The position numbers and the translations under genes were made by a program. Below the pieces are notes generated by a model. It was not told the origin of the DNA. It did not search any database and saw only the letters and a program-made list of their open reading frames with translations. A stretch of 57,690 nt of DNA from JBELMB01 sp042088665. GTDB lineage: Bacteria; Pseudomonadota; Alphaproteobacteria; Rhodobacterales; Rhodobacteraceae. Positions 43,571-52,552 of the stretch are shown here, piece by piece (the first letter of the stretch is position 1; each line of letters opens with the position of its first letter). The stretch covers positions 1 to 57,690 of the forward strand of contig JBELMB010000011.1 of the NCBI GenBank assembly GCA_042088665.1, written 5' to 3'.

Positions 43571-45316
43571 TTAGCCAAGGAAGAACAACAGCGGCAGCAG
43601 GCCAAGCGCCCAACTGAGGCCGCCAAGGTCGCTGCCATCGCTGTCCTCGACCTCGATGTCTTCGTCGTCATCTTCGTCTCCGGGCGCGCGGTCAACCTCC
43701 GCCCCGTTTCCAAGCGCAGCCATCAACTCTGCCCCATCCGGGATCTCTGCGGCGGCGACCTGCGGTGCCGCCTCGGATCCCGTTTCCGCAAAGGCCGGAG
43801 CAAAATCAGAGGTCGGCACAACATCCGTCAGGCGCACCTGCATGATTTCCCCCGGCGCAAGCACCGTCTCAAGCAGGCCCGACACGTACAGATCGTCCGG
43901 ATCTGGCTGCTCCAGCACAGGGGGGGAGGTGTTGTCACCGGGTGCCGCCCCCCGTGCAACGCCAAGCGTCGTGATCTCGATCCCGTCAAATCCATCCACG
44001 AGGTTGGAGATGTCCACCTCGCTCTGGACCACCCCGTCGCGCAGGTTGGACGTGAAGTAGAACAGCAGGTCACGCCCGTCGCCAAAGGCATGCACATCCA
44101 TTTCGGGCGTTTCAAATTCCGTGTCCCGGCCTTCACCGGGGGAGAAGTCGAGCATCGTCATGCCGGGCAGGTTCTCCGACATCATGGCGAACATCTCTCC
44201 CGGAACGGTGGTCTCGTCAAACTCGCGCCCGAGCGCCAGCGCCGACGGGGTGTTCTGGATCAGGGGCCAGACCTGCGCGGCCTCCACATCGAGGCGCATG
44301 AACTCCTCGACCTGTTCGAGCATCTCCTGCGCCTGGTAGAGACCGTAGTCCTCTGTGTCCTCAAAGGCGGCGGTGTTGGCTTTCTGGTTCCATTCGGTGA
44401 CATGGATCTCCAGCTCCGGATCGCGGGACAGCCAACTTTGCTCGATCTGTTCGAGCTGGAACCAGCGCGAGTGTTCGACCACCGGTGCACGGGAATAGAG
44501 ATGCGCGATCACGCCATCCGTGGCCTGCAGCCCCTCGGCGTCGAACTGGGAAATCAGGATTTCATTGTTGATTTCCGTCCAGTCGAGCCCGCCGTTGGGA
44601 AACAGCACGGTGTCCGGCAGGGTTATCCCATGGGTGGCGTTTATGTCGGCGATGACCTCCGTTTCGGGCACGCCCTCATATGTGGCCTCAAGGTCGGAAC
44701 TGCCGAAATTGGTGCCGACCTGCACGAGGATGTCGATCTCTGCTGCCCCGGGGTGCGTCTGCGCCAGATCTGCCAGCGTGCGGTCAATGATCTGCGCCAT
44801 GTCAGAGGCCAGACGCCCGTATTCTGCGGCATTCATCTGGCCCGAACCCCAGTATTCATTGCCGATCTCGACCGCGGCCACTTCACCGTCGCCATACTCT
44901 CCCTCGACAAGATCGCGCAGGAACTCTGTCAGGACCTCCCGGTCGATGGCGGGCAGGCGGTCACCGTTGTTGTCCAGCATCGTGTCGGACAGCTGGTCGC
45001 GCGTGGGCAGGACAATGGTGACCGGTCGCCCGCTTTCTGCGGAATAGGCCATCACCTCGGAGAGCGGGATAAACGTCTCTTCGAGGCCGGTGTCAGGGTC
45101 GATGACCAGCGTGGCATCCGGATCGCGCAGATCAAAGTAGTCCTCTGTCAGGGATCCGCCCGGGTAGCGCAAGGTGGTCACGCCAAGCGCCTCGACCGCT
45201 TCGGCATAGCTGCCCTCGCCGGTCATGGAGGCGCGCGGCGCCAGTATGTTTCCACCAAACAGCCCGCCATGGGCCGCAGCGCCAAGCGCAGCATAGGGGA
45301 TCGATAAGCTGGGCAT
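43571..45316 (-). CDS. Clan GH-A-like glycosidase-type protein with acidic/hydrophobic C-terminus
   Basis: 581 aa. TIM-barrel with IGNEYW (E154, candidate acid/base), HVTEWNQ (E308, candidate nucleophile) and AHLYSR (H272), resembling GH39/51/79-type enzymes and the glycosidase-like halves of Roseobacter RTX proteins (VTTLRYPGGSLTEDYF). No N-terminal signal peptide. After about residue 470 come beta-rich regions, then a run of Asp/Glu (DEDDDEDIEVEDSDGSD) and a final hydrophobic segment GGLSWALGLLPLLFFLG, which resembles neither RTX repeats nor a classical sorting tail. GGAGTG precedes the ATG. Confidence 0.72.
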   Translation of the reverse strand: MPSLSIPYAALGAAAHGGLFGGNILAPRASMTGEGSYAEAVEALGVTTLRYPGGSLTEDYFDLRDPDATLVIDPDTGLEETFIPLSEVMAYSAESGRPVTIVLPTRDQLSDTMLDNNGDRLPAIDREVLTEFLRDLVEGEYGDGEVAAVEIGNEYWGSGQMNAAEYGRLASDMAQIIDRTLADLAQTHPGAAEIDILVQVGTNFGSSDLEATYEGVPETEVIADINATHGITLPDTVLFPNGGLDWTEINNEILISQFDAEGLQATDGVIAHLYSRAPVVEHSRWFQLEQIEQSWLSRDPELEIHVTEWNQKANTAAFEDTEDYGLYQAQEMLEQVEEFMRLDVEAAQVWPLIQNTPSALALGREFDETTVPGEMFAMMSENLPGMTMLDFSPGEGRDTEFETPEMDVHAFGDGRDLLFYFTSNLRDGVVQSEVDISNLVDGFDGIEITTLGVARGAAPGDNTSPPVLEQPDPDDLYVSGLLETVLAPGEIMQVRLTDVVPTSDFAPAFAETGSEAAPQVAAAEIPDGAELMAALGNGAEVDRAPGDEDDDEDIEVEDSDGSDLGGLSWALGLLPLLFFLG

Positions 45317-45412
45317 TGTCGTTCACTCCACCATCCACATTGGCGGCAGATTGGAGCGAAAGAAGAAACAATCCCTCTACAGAGAATTGGAATGTGTATA
45401 GATTACAATATA

Positions 45413-46333
45413 TTAACCAAGACGCTTGTGAAACAATCCCATCACGTAGGGGGTTAGATACATCGGAATCTGGTAGCAGCCGATGAACAGCATCAGGGGG
45501 GCGGCGGCCTCTGGCGAAAGCGCCACCAGAAAGAGCGCAATGTTGCGGTTACCAGCCACGATCGAAAACGGCACGCGGATCCTCGCGAAACGCGGGGCAC
45601 GCAGGGCAAGGGCGGTCAGGACCTGCAGCCCGAGGTTGACGAGGCAGGCGTAACCCAGCCAAAGCGCAAAGGCGCGTGGCGCATTGCGCAGAGCATCGGC
45701 AGAGGCTGTCATCAGGCCGACCACAACCACCGCCATCAACACGGCGGACAGGCCGTCAACGGCGTCCACCGCACCCGGTCGTGCCATGACCCGACCGTGC
45801 AGCAGACTCGCCAGCCCCGCCGCACAGACGATCAGCAACAGCAGGTTCAGCGCAGCACGCCACAGCCCGTCAGCATCCTCCAGAATTCCGGTCAGGGCAA
45901 AGACCGGCAGGACGGTCAGTGGCAGCAAAGCCGTGCCCACGACCAGAAGACGCAGCGCGGGCCCCGGGTCTCCGCCGGTCATGAGCGTCAGGTTTGGACT
46001 GCCCGCAAGAGGCGCCCCTGTGACAACCAGAACCAGCGCGATGACAAATGGCATGTGCAACAGGCCCAAGCCCCAGAAGATCAGGGCCAGAACCAGCGGC
46101 AAGACACATTGCAGCACGCCAACGCCCTGCAGTGTCTCGACAAGGTTGGCGCGCCCGGCCGCGAGGCCTTTGGGCCCGATCCGGAGCGCCGCCAGAAACA
46201 ACAGCACCCCGATTATTTGCGGCAACCATGGGGCCAGCGCGTCTCCGGCGGCGGGCCAGCCCAACCCAGCCACGAGACCCGCAATCAACATCAGCCGCCC
46301 TTGCCGGGCAAAGGCGGCCAGAAAAGATATCAC
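45413..46333 (-). CDS. Bile acid:sodium symporter-like (BASS) transporter
   Basis: 306 aa from GTG 46333, two bases after the dctM stop; an upstream ATG at 46375 overlaps dctM and is less likely. About nine or ten hydrophobic segments; GAPLAGSPNLTLMTGGDPGPALRLLVVGT and VAGNRNIALFLVALSPEA are BASS-like. Last gene of the dadA-dctPQM transcript; may carry an organic anion related to the TRAP substrate. Confidence 0.72.
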   Translation of the reverse strand: MISFLAAFARQGRLMLIAGLVAGLGWPAAGDALAPWLPQIIGVLLFLAALRIGPKGLAAGRANLVETLQGVGVLQCVLPLVLALIFWGLGLLHMPFVIALVLVVTGAPLAGSPNLTLMTGGDPGPALRLLVVGTALLPLTVLPVFALTGILEDADGLWRAALNLLLLIVCAAGLASLLHGRVMARPGAVDAVDGLSAVLMAVVVVGLMTASADALRNAPRAFALWLGYACLVNLGLQVLTALALRAPRFARIRVPFSIVAGNRNIALFLVALSPEAAAPLMLFIGCYQIPMYLTPYVMGLFHKRLG

Positions 46334-46335
46334 CG

Positions 46336-47649
46336 CTAACCGCCAGGTCGTCCGCGGATGTTGTCCGGCAACCATGTGGCCAGTTCAGGAAACACGATCA
46401 GGATAAAGACCATAAGCACCATGATCAGGAACATCGGGAAAGCCGCTTTCGCGATAAAGCCCATCTCGTGCTTTGTCATGCCCTGCAGCACAAAGAGGTT
46501 GAACCCGATGGGCGGCGTGATCTGCGCCATCTCCACAACGACCACGATGAAGATGCCGAACCAGATCAGATCGATGCCTGCCTCGCGCACCATCGGCTCG
46601 ACCACGGCCATTGTCAGCACCACCGACGAAATCCCGTCAAGGAACATGCCAAGGATGATGTAGAACACCAGCAACACCATCAGCAACTCAAAGCGCGTCA
46701 GCTCCCAGCCCGCGATCAGGTCGGCGAGGGCACGTGGCAAACCGGTAAAGCCCATGGACAGCGACAGAAAGGCCGCCCCGGCAAGGATCAGCGCGATCAT
46801 CGCCGATGTGCGCGTGGCGCCCATCAGGCTCTCGGTAAAGGTTTTCCACGACAAGGACCCCTGGCTTGCTGCCAGCACCAGCCCGCCGATAACCCCAAAG
46901 GCCGCGGCCTCTGTCGCCGTGGCAAAGCCAAGGTACATCGACCCGATGACAAGCGTGATCAGGCAGATCACTGGCAGCAGAAAGCGCGAATTGGCGACAC
47001 GCTCGCCAAAGGTCATCGGCGGCTCCGGTGTCGGCGACCAGTCCCGGGAGAGTTTGCTCATGATGGCCACGTAGGCCATGAACAACCCGGCCAGAACGAG
47101 ACCCGGCAGGATGCCTGCAAAGAAAAGCTTTGAGATCGATTCATTGATCGTCACACCGTAAACGATCAACGTCAGCGACGGCGGGATCATCAGGCCCAGC
47201 GTCGCCGCGCCAGCAAGCGTGCCAATGACCATGGTCTCTGGATAGTTTCGGCGGCGCAATTCGGGAATGGACATCTTGCCCACCGTGGTCAGCGTCGCCG
47301 CCGAGGACCCGGACACCGCGGCAAAGACCGTGCAGCCAACGATGTTCGTGTGCACCAACCCGCCCGGCAAGCTTTTCATCCATGGGCTGAGGCCGCGGAA
47401 CATATCCTCGGACAAGCGCGTTCGATAGAGGATCTCACCCATCCATATGAACAGCGGCAAGGCCGTCAGCGTCCAGCTGGACGAGGAAGACCAGATCGTC
47501 GTCAGCATGGTGTCGCCCACGGGGCGCGTGGTGAACAGTTCCATCCCGACCCAGGCTACGCCCATCAGCGCCAGCCCGACCCAGACGCCTGACCCCAGAA
47601 GGGTGAACAGAACGAACAGAAACAGGATTATGATCGATATGTCTTCCAT
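46336..47649 (-). CDS. dctM: TRAP transporter large permease
   Basis: 437 aa, DctM family with about twelve membrane helices: LFVLFTLLGSGVWVGLALMG start, VSGSSAATLTTVGKMSIPELRRRNYP and AQITPPIGFNLFVLQGM are characteristic. Forms the transport core with the small DctQ subunit encoded one base upstream. Works with the DctP binding protein encoded at 48385-49362. Confidence 0.93.
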   Translation of the reverse strand: MEDISIIILFLFVLFTLLGSGVWVGLALMGVAWVGMELFTTRPVGDTMLTTIWSSSSSWTLTALPLFIWMGEILYRTRLSEDMFRGLSPWMKSLPGGLVHTNIVGCTVFAAVSGSSAATLTTVGKMSIPELRRRNYPETMVIGTLAGAATLGLMIPPSLTLIVYGVTINESISKLFFAGILPGLVLAGLFMAYVAIMSKLSRDWSPTPEPPMTFGERVANSRFLLPVICLITLVIGSMYLGFATATEAAAFGVIGGLVLAASQGSLSWKTFTESLMGATRTSAMIALILAGAAFLSLSMGFTGLPRALADLIAGWELTRFELLMVLLVFYIILGMFLDGISSVVLTMAVVEPMVREAGIDLIWFGIFIVVVVEMAQITPPIGFNLFVLQGMTKHEMGFIAKAAFPMFLIMVLMVFILIVFPELATWLPDNIRGRPGG

Positions 47650-47650
47650 G

Positions 47651-48175
47651 TCACTCTCCGAGACTCTGTTCCATTGTGTCCTGCGTGATCCGGTTCTCGC
47701 CCTTGAAAATCAGGTGCAGCAGGTTGTCAGTCAGCGCTATGGCAAAGATCACTGCCCCCAGCAGGACAAAGCTTTGGGGGATCCACAGCTGGGTCTTGTC
47801 CTGCCCCTGACTGATGTCGTTGAACTTCCACGACCAATAGACAAAGCGTTGCGCGTAGTAGACAAAATACCACGCAACCGCCGCGCCCACGGCAAAACAC
47901 CAGACGTCCAGCCAGCGTTTCGGACCTGGTGGCAGGGCATTCAGCACGATCGACACCCGAATGTGGCTGCCGCGGTTCAGCGCGTTGCCAAAGGCCAGGA
48001 ACGACGCCGCGGCCATGAAATAGCCCGCGTATTCCGGCACGCCCGGAAAGACTTCGCCGGTCCAGCGCGCCAGCATCTGCAAGACGATCAGGGACAGGAT
48101 GGTGATCAGGCACAACGCGGCCAGCACACCCGAAATCTGGTACAAAAGGTCAAGCGCTCGGCGCAAAGGGGACAT
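47651..48175 (-). CDS. dctQ: TRAP transporter small permease
   Basis: 174 aa with four membrane helices; LIVLQMLARWTGEVFPGVPEYAGYFMAAASFLAFGNALNRGSHIRVSI is the DctQ signature region. Start 48175 with AAGAGATC; the upstream frame is not supported. Separated from dctP by 209 nt containing an inverted repeat and a hairpin. Confidence 0.9.
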   Translation of the reverse strand: MSPLRRALDLLYQISGVLAALCLITILSLIVLQMLARWTGEVFPGVPEYAGYFMAAASFLAFGNALNRGSHIRVSIVLNALPPGPKRWLDVWCFAVGAAVAWYFVYYAQRFVYWSWKFNDISQGQDKTQLWIPQSFVLLGAVIFAIALTDNLLHLIFKGENRITQDTMEQSLGE

Positions 48176-48262
48176 GGCGATCTCTTGGCAAATCAAAGGC
48201 CTCTGTGCTGCGCAGACCCGGTTTGGGACCCTCGCGACGCATCCAGCCATCTTCATGAAATC

Positions 48263-48279
48263 TCAAGCGAATCGCTTGA
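48263..48279. promoter_or_regulatory. Palindrome upstream of dctQ
   Basis: TCAAGCGA-A-TCGCTTGA, a perfect 8-bp inverted repeat with a single central base, in the dctP-dctQ intergenic region. Candidate operator or small hairpin. Confidence 0.4.
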
Positions 48280-48282
48280 AAG

Positions 48283-48299
48283 TAAAGGGCGGTAGGGAG
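48283..48299 (+). repeat. 17-bp repeat, copy 2
   Basis: TAAAGGGCGGTAGGGAG, identical to 17153-17169. Intergenic between dctP and dctQ. Confidence 0.55.
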
Positions 48300-48329
48300 G
48301 GGGCAAACCTGTTCACGGGATGTAAACGC

Positions 48330-48346
48330 GGCGTGCCCCGCACGCC
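48330..48346. terminator. Hairpin after dctP
   Basis: GGCGTGC-CCC-GCACGCC, a perfect 7-bp stem. Outer arms GTAAAC (48322-48327) and GTTTAC (48370-48375) could extend it. Placed just after the dctP stop on the minus strand, where such hairpins often make the binding protein more abundant than the permeases. Confidence 0.5.
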
Positions 48347-48384
48347 CCGGGTCCCCCCGAGGCGTATCTGTTTACGCGTCCGCG

Positions 48385-49362
48385 TTACTGCATGGCCTTG
48401 AAGGCATCGACGATGGCCGCGCCGCCGTCACCGGAGGCCGCCAGCCATTCGGAGGTCATCGTGGCACCGATTTCACGCAGTTCGCCCTTGAGCATGTCGG
48501 ACGCCGGGCCCACGGTCATGCCGCCTTCGGCCAGACCATCCAGCGTGAACTGGGTGTAGTCCTTGGACCGCTCCAGGCCGACTTCGGCGGCCGTGTCGGC
48601 ACAACCCATGATCACGGCCTTGTTGTCGTCGGACACACCGGACCAGCTGTCGCCGTTCACCATGATGTAGTTGCGCGGCAACCAGGCATCCACAGCGTAG
48701 AAATAGTTCAGGCTTTCCCAGACCTTGCGGTCATAGCCAGTGGCCCCCGACGACACCATGGAATCGGCCACGCCGGTGGCAAATGCCTGGCTGATTTCAG
48801 CCGCTTCGATGGTCACGGGCAGCATGCCGGTCAGCTCTGCCAGACGTGACGTGGCATTGTTGTAGGAGCGGAACTTGACGCCTTCCATATCGGCAACCGA
48901 GGTCACCTCGTCACGGAAGTACAGACCCTGCGGCGGCCACGGCACCGAGTAGAGCAGAACCAGGTTCTGTTCTTCCAGAACGGATGTCAGAGGTGCCTTG
49001 GCGGCTTCCCACAGCTTTTCGGCATCGTCGAAGGACGTCGCCAGGAAAGGCACGGAGTCAAAGCCAAAGATGGCGTTTTCGTTCTGGTGGCCGGACAGAA
49101 GGCGCTCGCCGATCGGCACCTGGCCGGTCTGGATGGCGCGCTTGATCTGGGCGCCGGGGAACAGCGAACCCGACGGATGGGTGACAACCTCGATCGCGCC
49201 GCCGGTGCCTTCGGTCACGCAAGCGCCGAACTCGGCTGCGGTCACGGAGTGAAAGTTGGACGCGGAATAAGCCAGCGGCATATCCCATGTTTCTGCCATG
49301 GCGCCGGTTGCAGCCACGGCGCCCACGGCGCTGGCGGCGAGGAATGATGTCAGTTTGGTCAT
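48385..49362 (-). CDS. dctP: TRAP transporter substrate-binding protein
   Basis: 325 aa. Periplasmic: signal peptide MTKLTSFLAASAVGAVAATG through AMA, mature part begins ETWDMPLAYSASNFHSV. DctP fold landmarks: GGAIEVVTHPSGSLFPGAQIKRAIQTGQVPIGE and FRSYNNATSRLAELTG, MVSSGATGYDRKVWESLNYFY. Ligand not predictable; the linked dehydrogenase suggests an amino-acid-like acid. GGGAGACTTCC precedes the ATG. Confidence 0.92.
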   Translation of the reverse strand: MTKLTSFLAASAVGAVAATGAMAETWDMPLAYSASNFHSVTAAEFGACVTEGTGGAIEVVTHPSGSLFPGAQIKRAIQTGQVPIGERLLSGHQNENAIFGFDSVPFLATSFDDAEKLWEAAKAPLTSVLEEQNLVLLYSVPWPPQGLYFRDEVTSVADMEGVKFRSYNNATSRLAELTGMLPVTIEAAEISQAFATGVADSMVSSGATGYDRKVWESLNYFYAVDAWLPRNYIMVNGDSWSGVSDDNKAVIMGCADTAAEVGLERSKDYTQFTLDGLAEGGMTVGPASDMLKGELREIGATMTSEWLAASGDGGAAIVDAFKAMQ

Positions 49363-49391
49363 GGAAGTCTCCCTGAAATTTTGTTGTGGGG

Positions 49392-50633
49392 TCATTGAAA
49401 CCGCGCCGGAGCGTAGGGCGCAAGGTCAATGTTGGGCCTCTGGCCAGAGATAAGCTGCGCAAGCAGTCGGCCGGTCTTTGGTCCGCCAGTCAAACCGACA
49501 TGGTCATGCCCAAAGCCCGCAAAAGCACCGTCAACGCCGGGAAAAGCGCCGATCACGGGAATCGAATCACTCATCGAGGGGCGATGGCCCATCCATTCCA
49601 CGCGTTCTTTCCAGCTGATGCCGGGAATCGCCTTTCGGATGTTCTTTTCGAGCAATGCAAAAGGCGCGCGCGAGGGCGGCGCGTCCAGCCCGCCAAACTC
49701 GACCATCCCGGCGAGACGCAGACGCCCGTCCATCGGCGTCGCGACAAATTTGCCCGACGCGACCATCACCGGCGAACGCGGCATCACCGAAGGTTCCCAA
49801 AGCTCAAGATGGTAGCCGCGCTCGCTTTCCAACGGCACTTTCACGCCGAGTTTCGCAGCCATGGGCGCAGACCAAGCGCCCGCCGACAGGACAACCGCAT
49901 CGCAGGGCAGCGTCTCGCCCTTCAGCCGCAAGCCGGTGACACGCCCGTTCTCCCGCACGACATCCTCGGCATCTGCCAGCATCACGCGGCCTCCGCTGGC
50001 CTCCACGTGCCGGGCGAGATCCTTGACGTAGCGGCCCGGGTCAGCGATGCGCCCGTGGTTGTGCATCTTTGCGGCAAAGCCCAGTTCCGGCCCGAAACTG
50101 GGATCATAGGCCTGAAAAGCGGCCTGATCCAGTTCTTCGGGCTCGAACCCATTGGCCCGAAAGACATCCCACATAAAGGCGCTTTGCTCGAAATGCGCGC
50201 GGTCGTTGTAGAGGTACAGGTAGTCCGAGGGGACAATCCACTTTTCCGCTCCGGTGCCCGTTGCAAGCGCCTGATGATCAGCGAGGCTGTCACCGATGAT
50301 CTGCGTCATCAAATTGGCGCGGCGGCGGACCTTTTCCGGTGTGGCGGTCCGCATGTAGCGCCAGAGCCAGGGCAGGAGCTTTGGCAGATATCCCCATTTC
50401 AGATAAAGCGGCTGGCCCGGATCCAGCAGCATCCCGGGCGCCTTCTTCCAGAGCCCCGGAACCGGCACAGGCACCACGGAGCAGGCTGCCAGAACGCCAC
50501 CATTGCCATGGCTGGTGCCCTCTCCGGGCCCCTTGCGATCCACCAGCACAACATTGTGCCCGGCCCGCTGCAGCCAGATCGCCGTGGACACCCCCACAAT
50601 GCCTGCACCCACGATCGCCACTGTTTTCGTCAT
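49392..50633 (-). CDS. dadA: FAD-dependent D-amino-acid dehydrogenase-like oxidoreductase
   Basis: 413 aa DAO-family flavoenzyme. Dinucleotide motif VAIVGAGIVGVSTAIWL; DRKGPGEGTSHGNGG; C-terminal GHDHVGLTGGPKTGRLLAQLISG. Oxidises D-amino acids or N-substituted amino acids to 2-oxo acids, passing electrons to the respiratory chain. First gene of the dadA-dctP-dctQ-dctM-BASS set. Start 50633 supported by GGAGCAGGCGA. Confidence 0.85.
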   Translation of the reverse strand: MTKTVAIVGAGIVGVSTAIWLQRAGHNVVLVDRKGPGEGTSHGNGGVLAACSVVPVPVPGLWKKAPGMLLDPGQPLYLKWGYLPKLLPWLWRYMRTATPEKVRRRANLMTQIIGDSLADHQALATGTGAEKWIVPSDYLYLYNDRAHFEQSAFMWDVFRANGFEPEELDQAAFQAYDPSFGPELGFAAKMHNHGRIADPGRYVKDLARHVEASGGRVMLADAEDVVRENGRVTGLRLKGETLPCDAVVLSAGAWSAPMAAKLGVKVPLESERGYHLELWEPSVMPRSPVMVASGKFVATPMDGRLRLAGMVEFGGLDAPPSRAPFALLEKNIRKAIPGISWKERVEWMGHRPSMSDSIPVIGAFPGVDGAFAGFGHDHVGLTGGPKTGRLLAQLISGQRPNIDLAPYAPARFQ

Positions 50634-50731
50634 TCGCCTGCTCCCCTGCTGACCCCCGCGACCAACCGGTCGAACTTGCGCAGCCCCATGGCACATGTCA
50701 ACGAAGGGGACGACCCAACGGAGGAGAAACC

Positions 50732-51457
50732 ATGGCAGAGGTTCGGGGAGGACAACCGCTCTACGGTGCTGCAATCGGTATCCTGATGCTCGACTCCCGT
50801 TTTCCGCGCATCCCCGGCGATATGGGCAATGCGCTCAGCTGGCCGTTTCCGGTGCACTACCGTGTGGTGCGCGGTGCCACGCCGGCGCGGGTTGTAGCCC
50901 CCGACGATCCCGACCTGCTGGCCCCCTTCCTCGAAGCCGCGCGAGACCTCGTCGCCGATGGTGTTTCAGGTATCACCACGACCTGCGGCTTTCTCACGCT
51001 CTACCAGCGCGCCCTGTCAGAGGCCCTGCCGGTGCCAGTGGTCACTTCGTCGTTGATGCAGGTCGAGATGGTCAATCGTACGCTGCCCGGCGGACGGCGG
51101 GCCGGTGTTCTGACCATCGCGGCCTCCGCCCTGACAAATGCGCATCTGGACGCCGCCCATGTGCCGCCCGGCACCCCCATCGGAACCACCGAAGGTGGCG
51201 CGACGTTTACACAGGCGATCCTGTCAGGCGGCACGACATTGGACGTGGAAGGCGCGCGCCGGGATGTGGTCGAGGGGGCTCTGGCGCTGCAGGCCGTCAA
51301 TGCCGATCTTGGCGCCATCGTGCTGGAATGCACAAACATGGTGCCCTATGCGCCCGACGTCGCTGCGGCAACGGGCCTGCCGACCTACTCGATTCACACG
51401 CTGATCAACTGGTTCCACAACAGTCTCGTGCCACCTCGGTTTGAGCAGGCGCGCTGA
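50732..51457 (+). CDS. Asp/Glu/hydantoin racemase-superfamily protein (first copy)
   Basis: 241 aa. Two-cysteine racemase fold with C85 (ITTTCGFL) and C200 (VLECTNM), the pair that exchanges alpha-protons in two-base racemases. Closer to the uncharacterised aspartate/glutamate-racemase-like group than to MurI. ACGGAGGAGAAACC before the ATG. Divergent from dadA across 98 nt, so probably co-regulated; racemising an L-substrate for DadA would fit, as inference. Confidence 0.78.
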   Translation: MAEVRGGQPLYGAAIGILMLDSRFPRIPGDMGNALSWPFPVHYRVVRGATPARVVAPDDPDLLAPFLEAARDLVADGVSGITTTCGFLTLYQRALSEALPVPVVTSSLMQVEMVNRTLPGGRRAGVLTIAASALTNAHLDAAHVPPGTPIGTTEGGATFTQAILSGGTTLDVEGARRDVVEGALALQAVNADLGAIVLECTNMVPYAPDVAAATGLPTYSIHTLINWFHNSLVPPRFEQAR

Positions 51458-51466
51458 CGGCTCTGA

Positions 51467-52552
51467 TCAGGCCGCCCCGACACCGGCTTCGGCAAGCAAA
51501 CCGCTGACCAGCGTGTCAGCGGCGGACGGGCTGAGCGCAAGCGGCGTGTCATGGATGATCGCAAGGCGGGTGAGCGCCTGCAGATCCACATCCGCCACAT
51601 GTTGATCGGACGGGTCGGCAAAGAAGATCACCGCATCCAGCTCCCCCGTGGCGATCAGGGCGCCCAACTGCTGATCACCGCCAAGGGCGCCGCGTTGCAG
51701 GCGCTGAACATTGAGAGCAGGCGCGGCCTCCTGCACCATGCGCCCTGTGCCGCCGGTACAGATGACGCGGTGGCCGCTCAACTCCTTGTGATGGCGCAGA
51801 ACCCATGCGCGCAGGTGCGCCTTGCGATTGTCATGCGCCACCAGCGCCAGTCGCCGCGGCGCACGCGACAGGCGACGCGCCCGCGACGTGATCTCGAGGA
51901 TGGCGCGGACCTGCGCGGCAAACCCGGGCGCCTCGGCCGGGAAAGCGCCATCCAGTGCGGCGGTGCCCACGGTAAACCCCGCCGCGCCCGCCTCTGCCAC
52001 CGCATTCACGCGCGTTTCGCTGTCGATGCTGCCAGCCATGATCACCGGTTTTTCCACTGCCGCGCAGACCTTGCGCATCAGGTCAGGCACATCGCCACCA
52101 AAGCGGTAGGCCAGCAGATCAAGCCCGTGCACATGCTCCAGATCCGCGAGCCGCCGGGCAGAGCCAACGATCTCGGACGCGGGGCCGTCCAGCACGCTGG
52201 GATGGCCGGTGATATGTCCGGGAAAAGGATAGTAGCGCAGCGGATGCTGACGCGTGACCTTGGTCACCACCTGCGCCCGCGTGCCGCCCAGCAGGCAATC
52301 CACATCCAGCGCCACCGCAGCCTTGGCAGAGGCAAGTTCCGTTTCCGCATCAAGGCTGACCACTTCGAGATAGGAGCGTCCCCCGGCCGCGCGGATCGCA
52401 TTGGCCAGCGACTTCAGGTCCGCCAAAGGCAGGCCGACATCCTTGAATCCGATGTGGCGCACGCCGCCTTCGAGGGCCTCATCCAGACGTCGCGCCGCAT
52501 CTGTGATTGTGCGGTCATTGGAGGTCAGCATGAGGATGAAATCAAAGGCCAT
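51467..52552 (-). CDS. Fusion: HisA-like TIM-barrel domain plus methylglyoxal-synthase-like domain
   Basis: 361 aa. Residues 1-225 are a barrel of the HisA/uncharacterised type (GGVRHIGFKDVGLPLADLKSL, GLDLLAYRFGGDVPDLM, VIMAGSIDSETRVNAVAEAGAAGFTVG). Residues 233-361 match methylglyoxal synthase: VAHDNRK (H240, D241), CTGGTG, GGDQQLGAL (D293), FFADP (D313). Aligned to E. coli MgsA, its His98 position is Ala320, with a His two residues earlier, so catalysis is uncertain. Start overlaps the pdxK-like gene by 11 bases. N-terminal-type barrels are sometimes annotated in PLP-related metabolism. Confidence 0.78.
   Translation of the reverse strand: MAFDFILMLTSNDRTITDAARRLDEALEGGVRHIGFKDVGLPLADLKSLANAIRAAGGRSYLEVVSLDAETELASAKAAVALDVDCLLGGTRAQVVTKVTRQHPLRYYPFPGHITGHPSVLDGPASEIVGSARRLADLEHVHGLDLLAYRFGGDVPDLMRKVCAAVEKPVIMAGSIDSETRVNAVAEAGAAGFTVGTAALDGAFPAEAPGFAAQVRAILEITSRARRLSRAPRRLALVAHDNRKAHLRAWVLRHHKELSGHRVICTGGTGRMVQEAAPALNVQRLQRGALGGDQQLGALIATGELDAVIFFADPSDQHVADVDLQALTRLAIIHDTPLALSPSAADTLVSGLLAEAGVGAA

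Noticed and set aside
43289..45307. 672-aa plus-strand frame opposite the glycosidase-like gene
   Set aside because: No recognisable domain; the minus-strand frame has catalytic motifs, a ribosome site and a plausible C-terminus.
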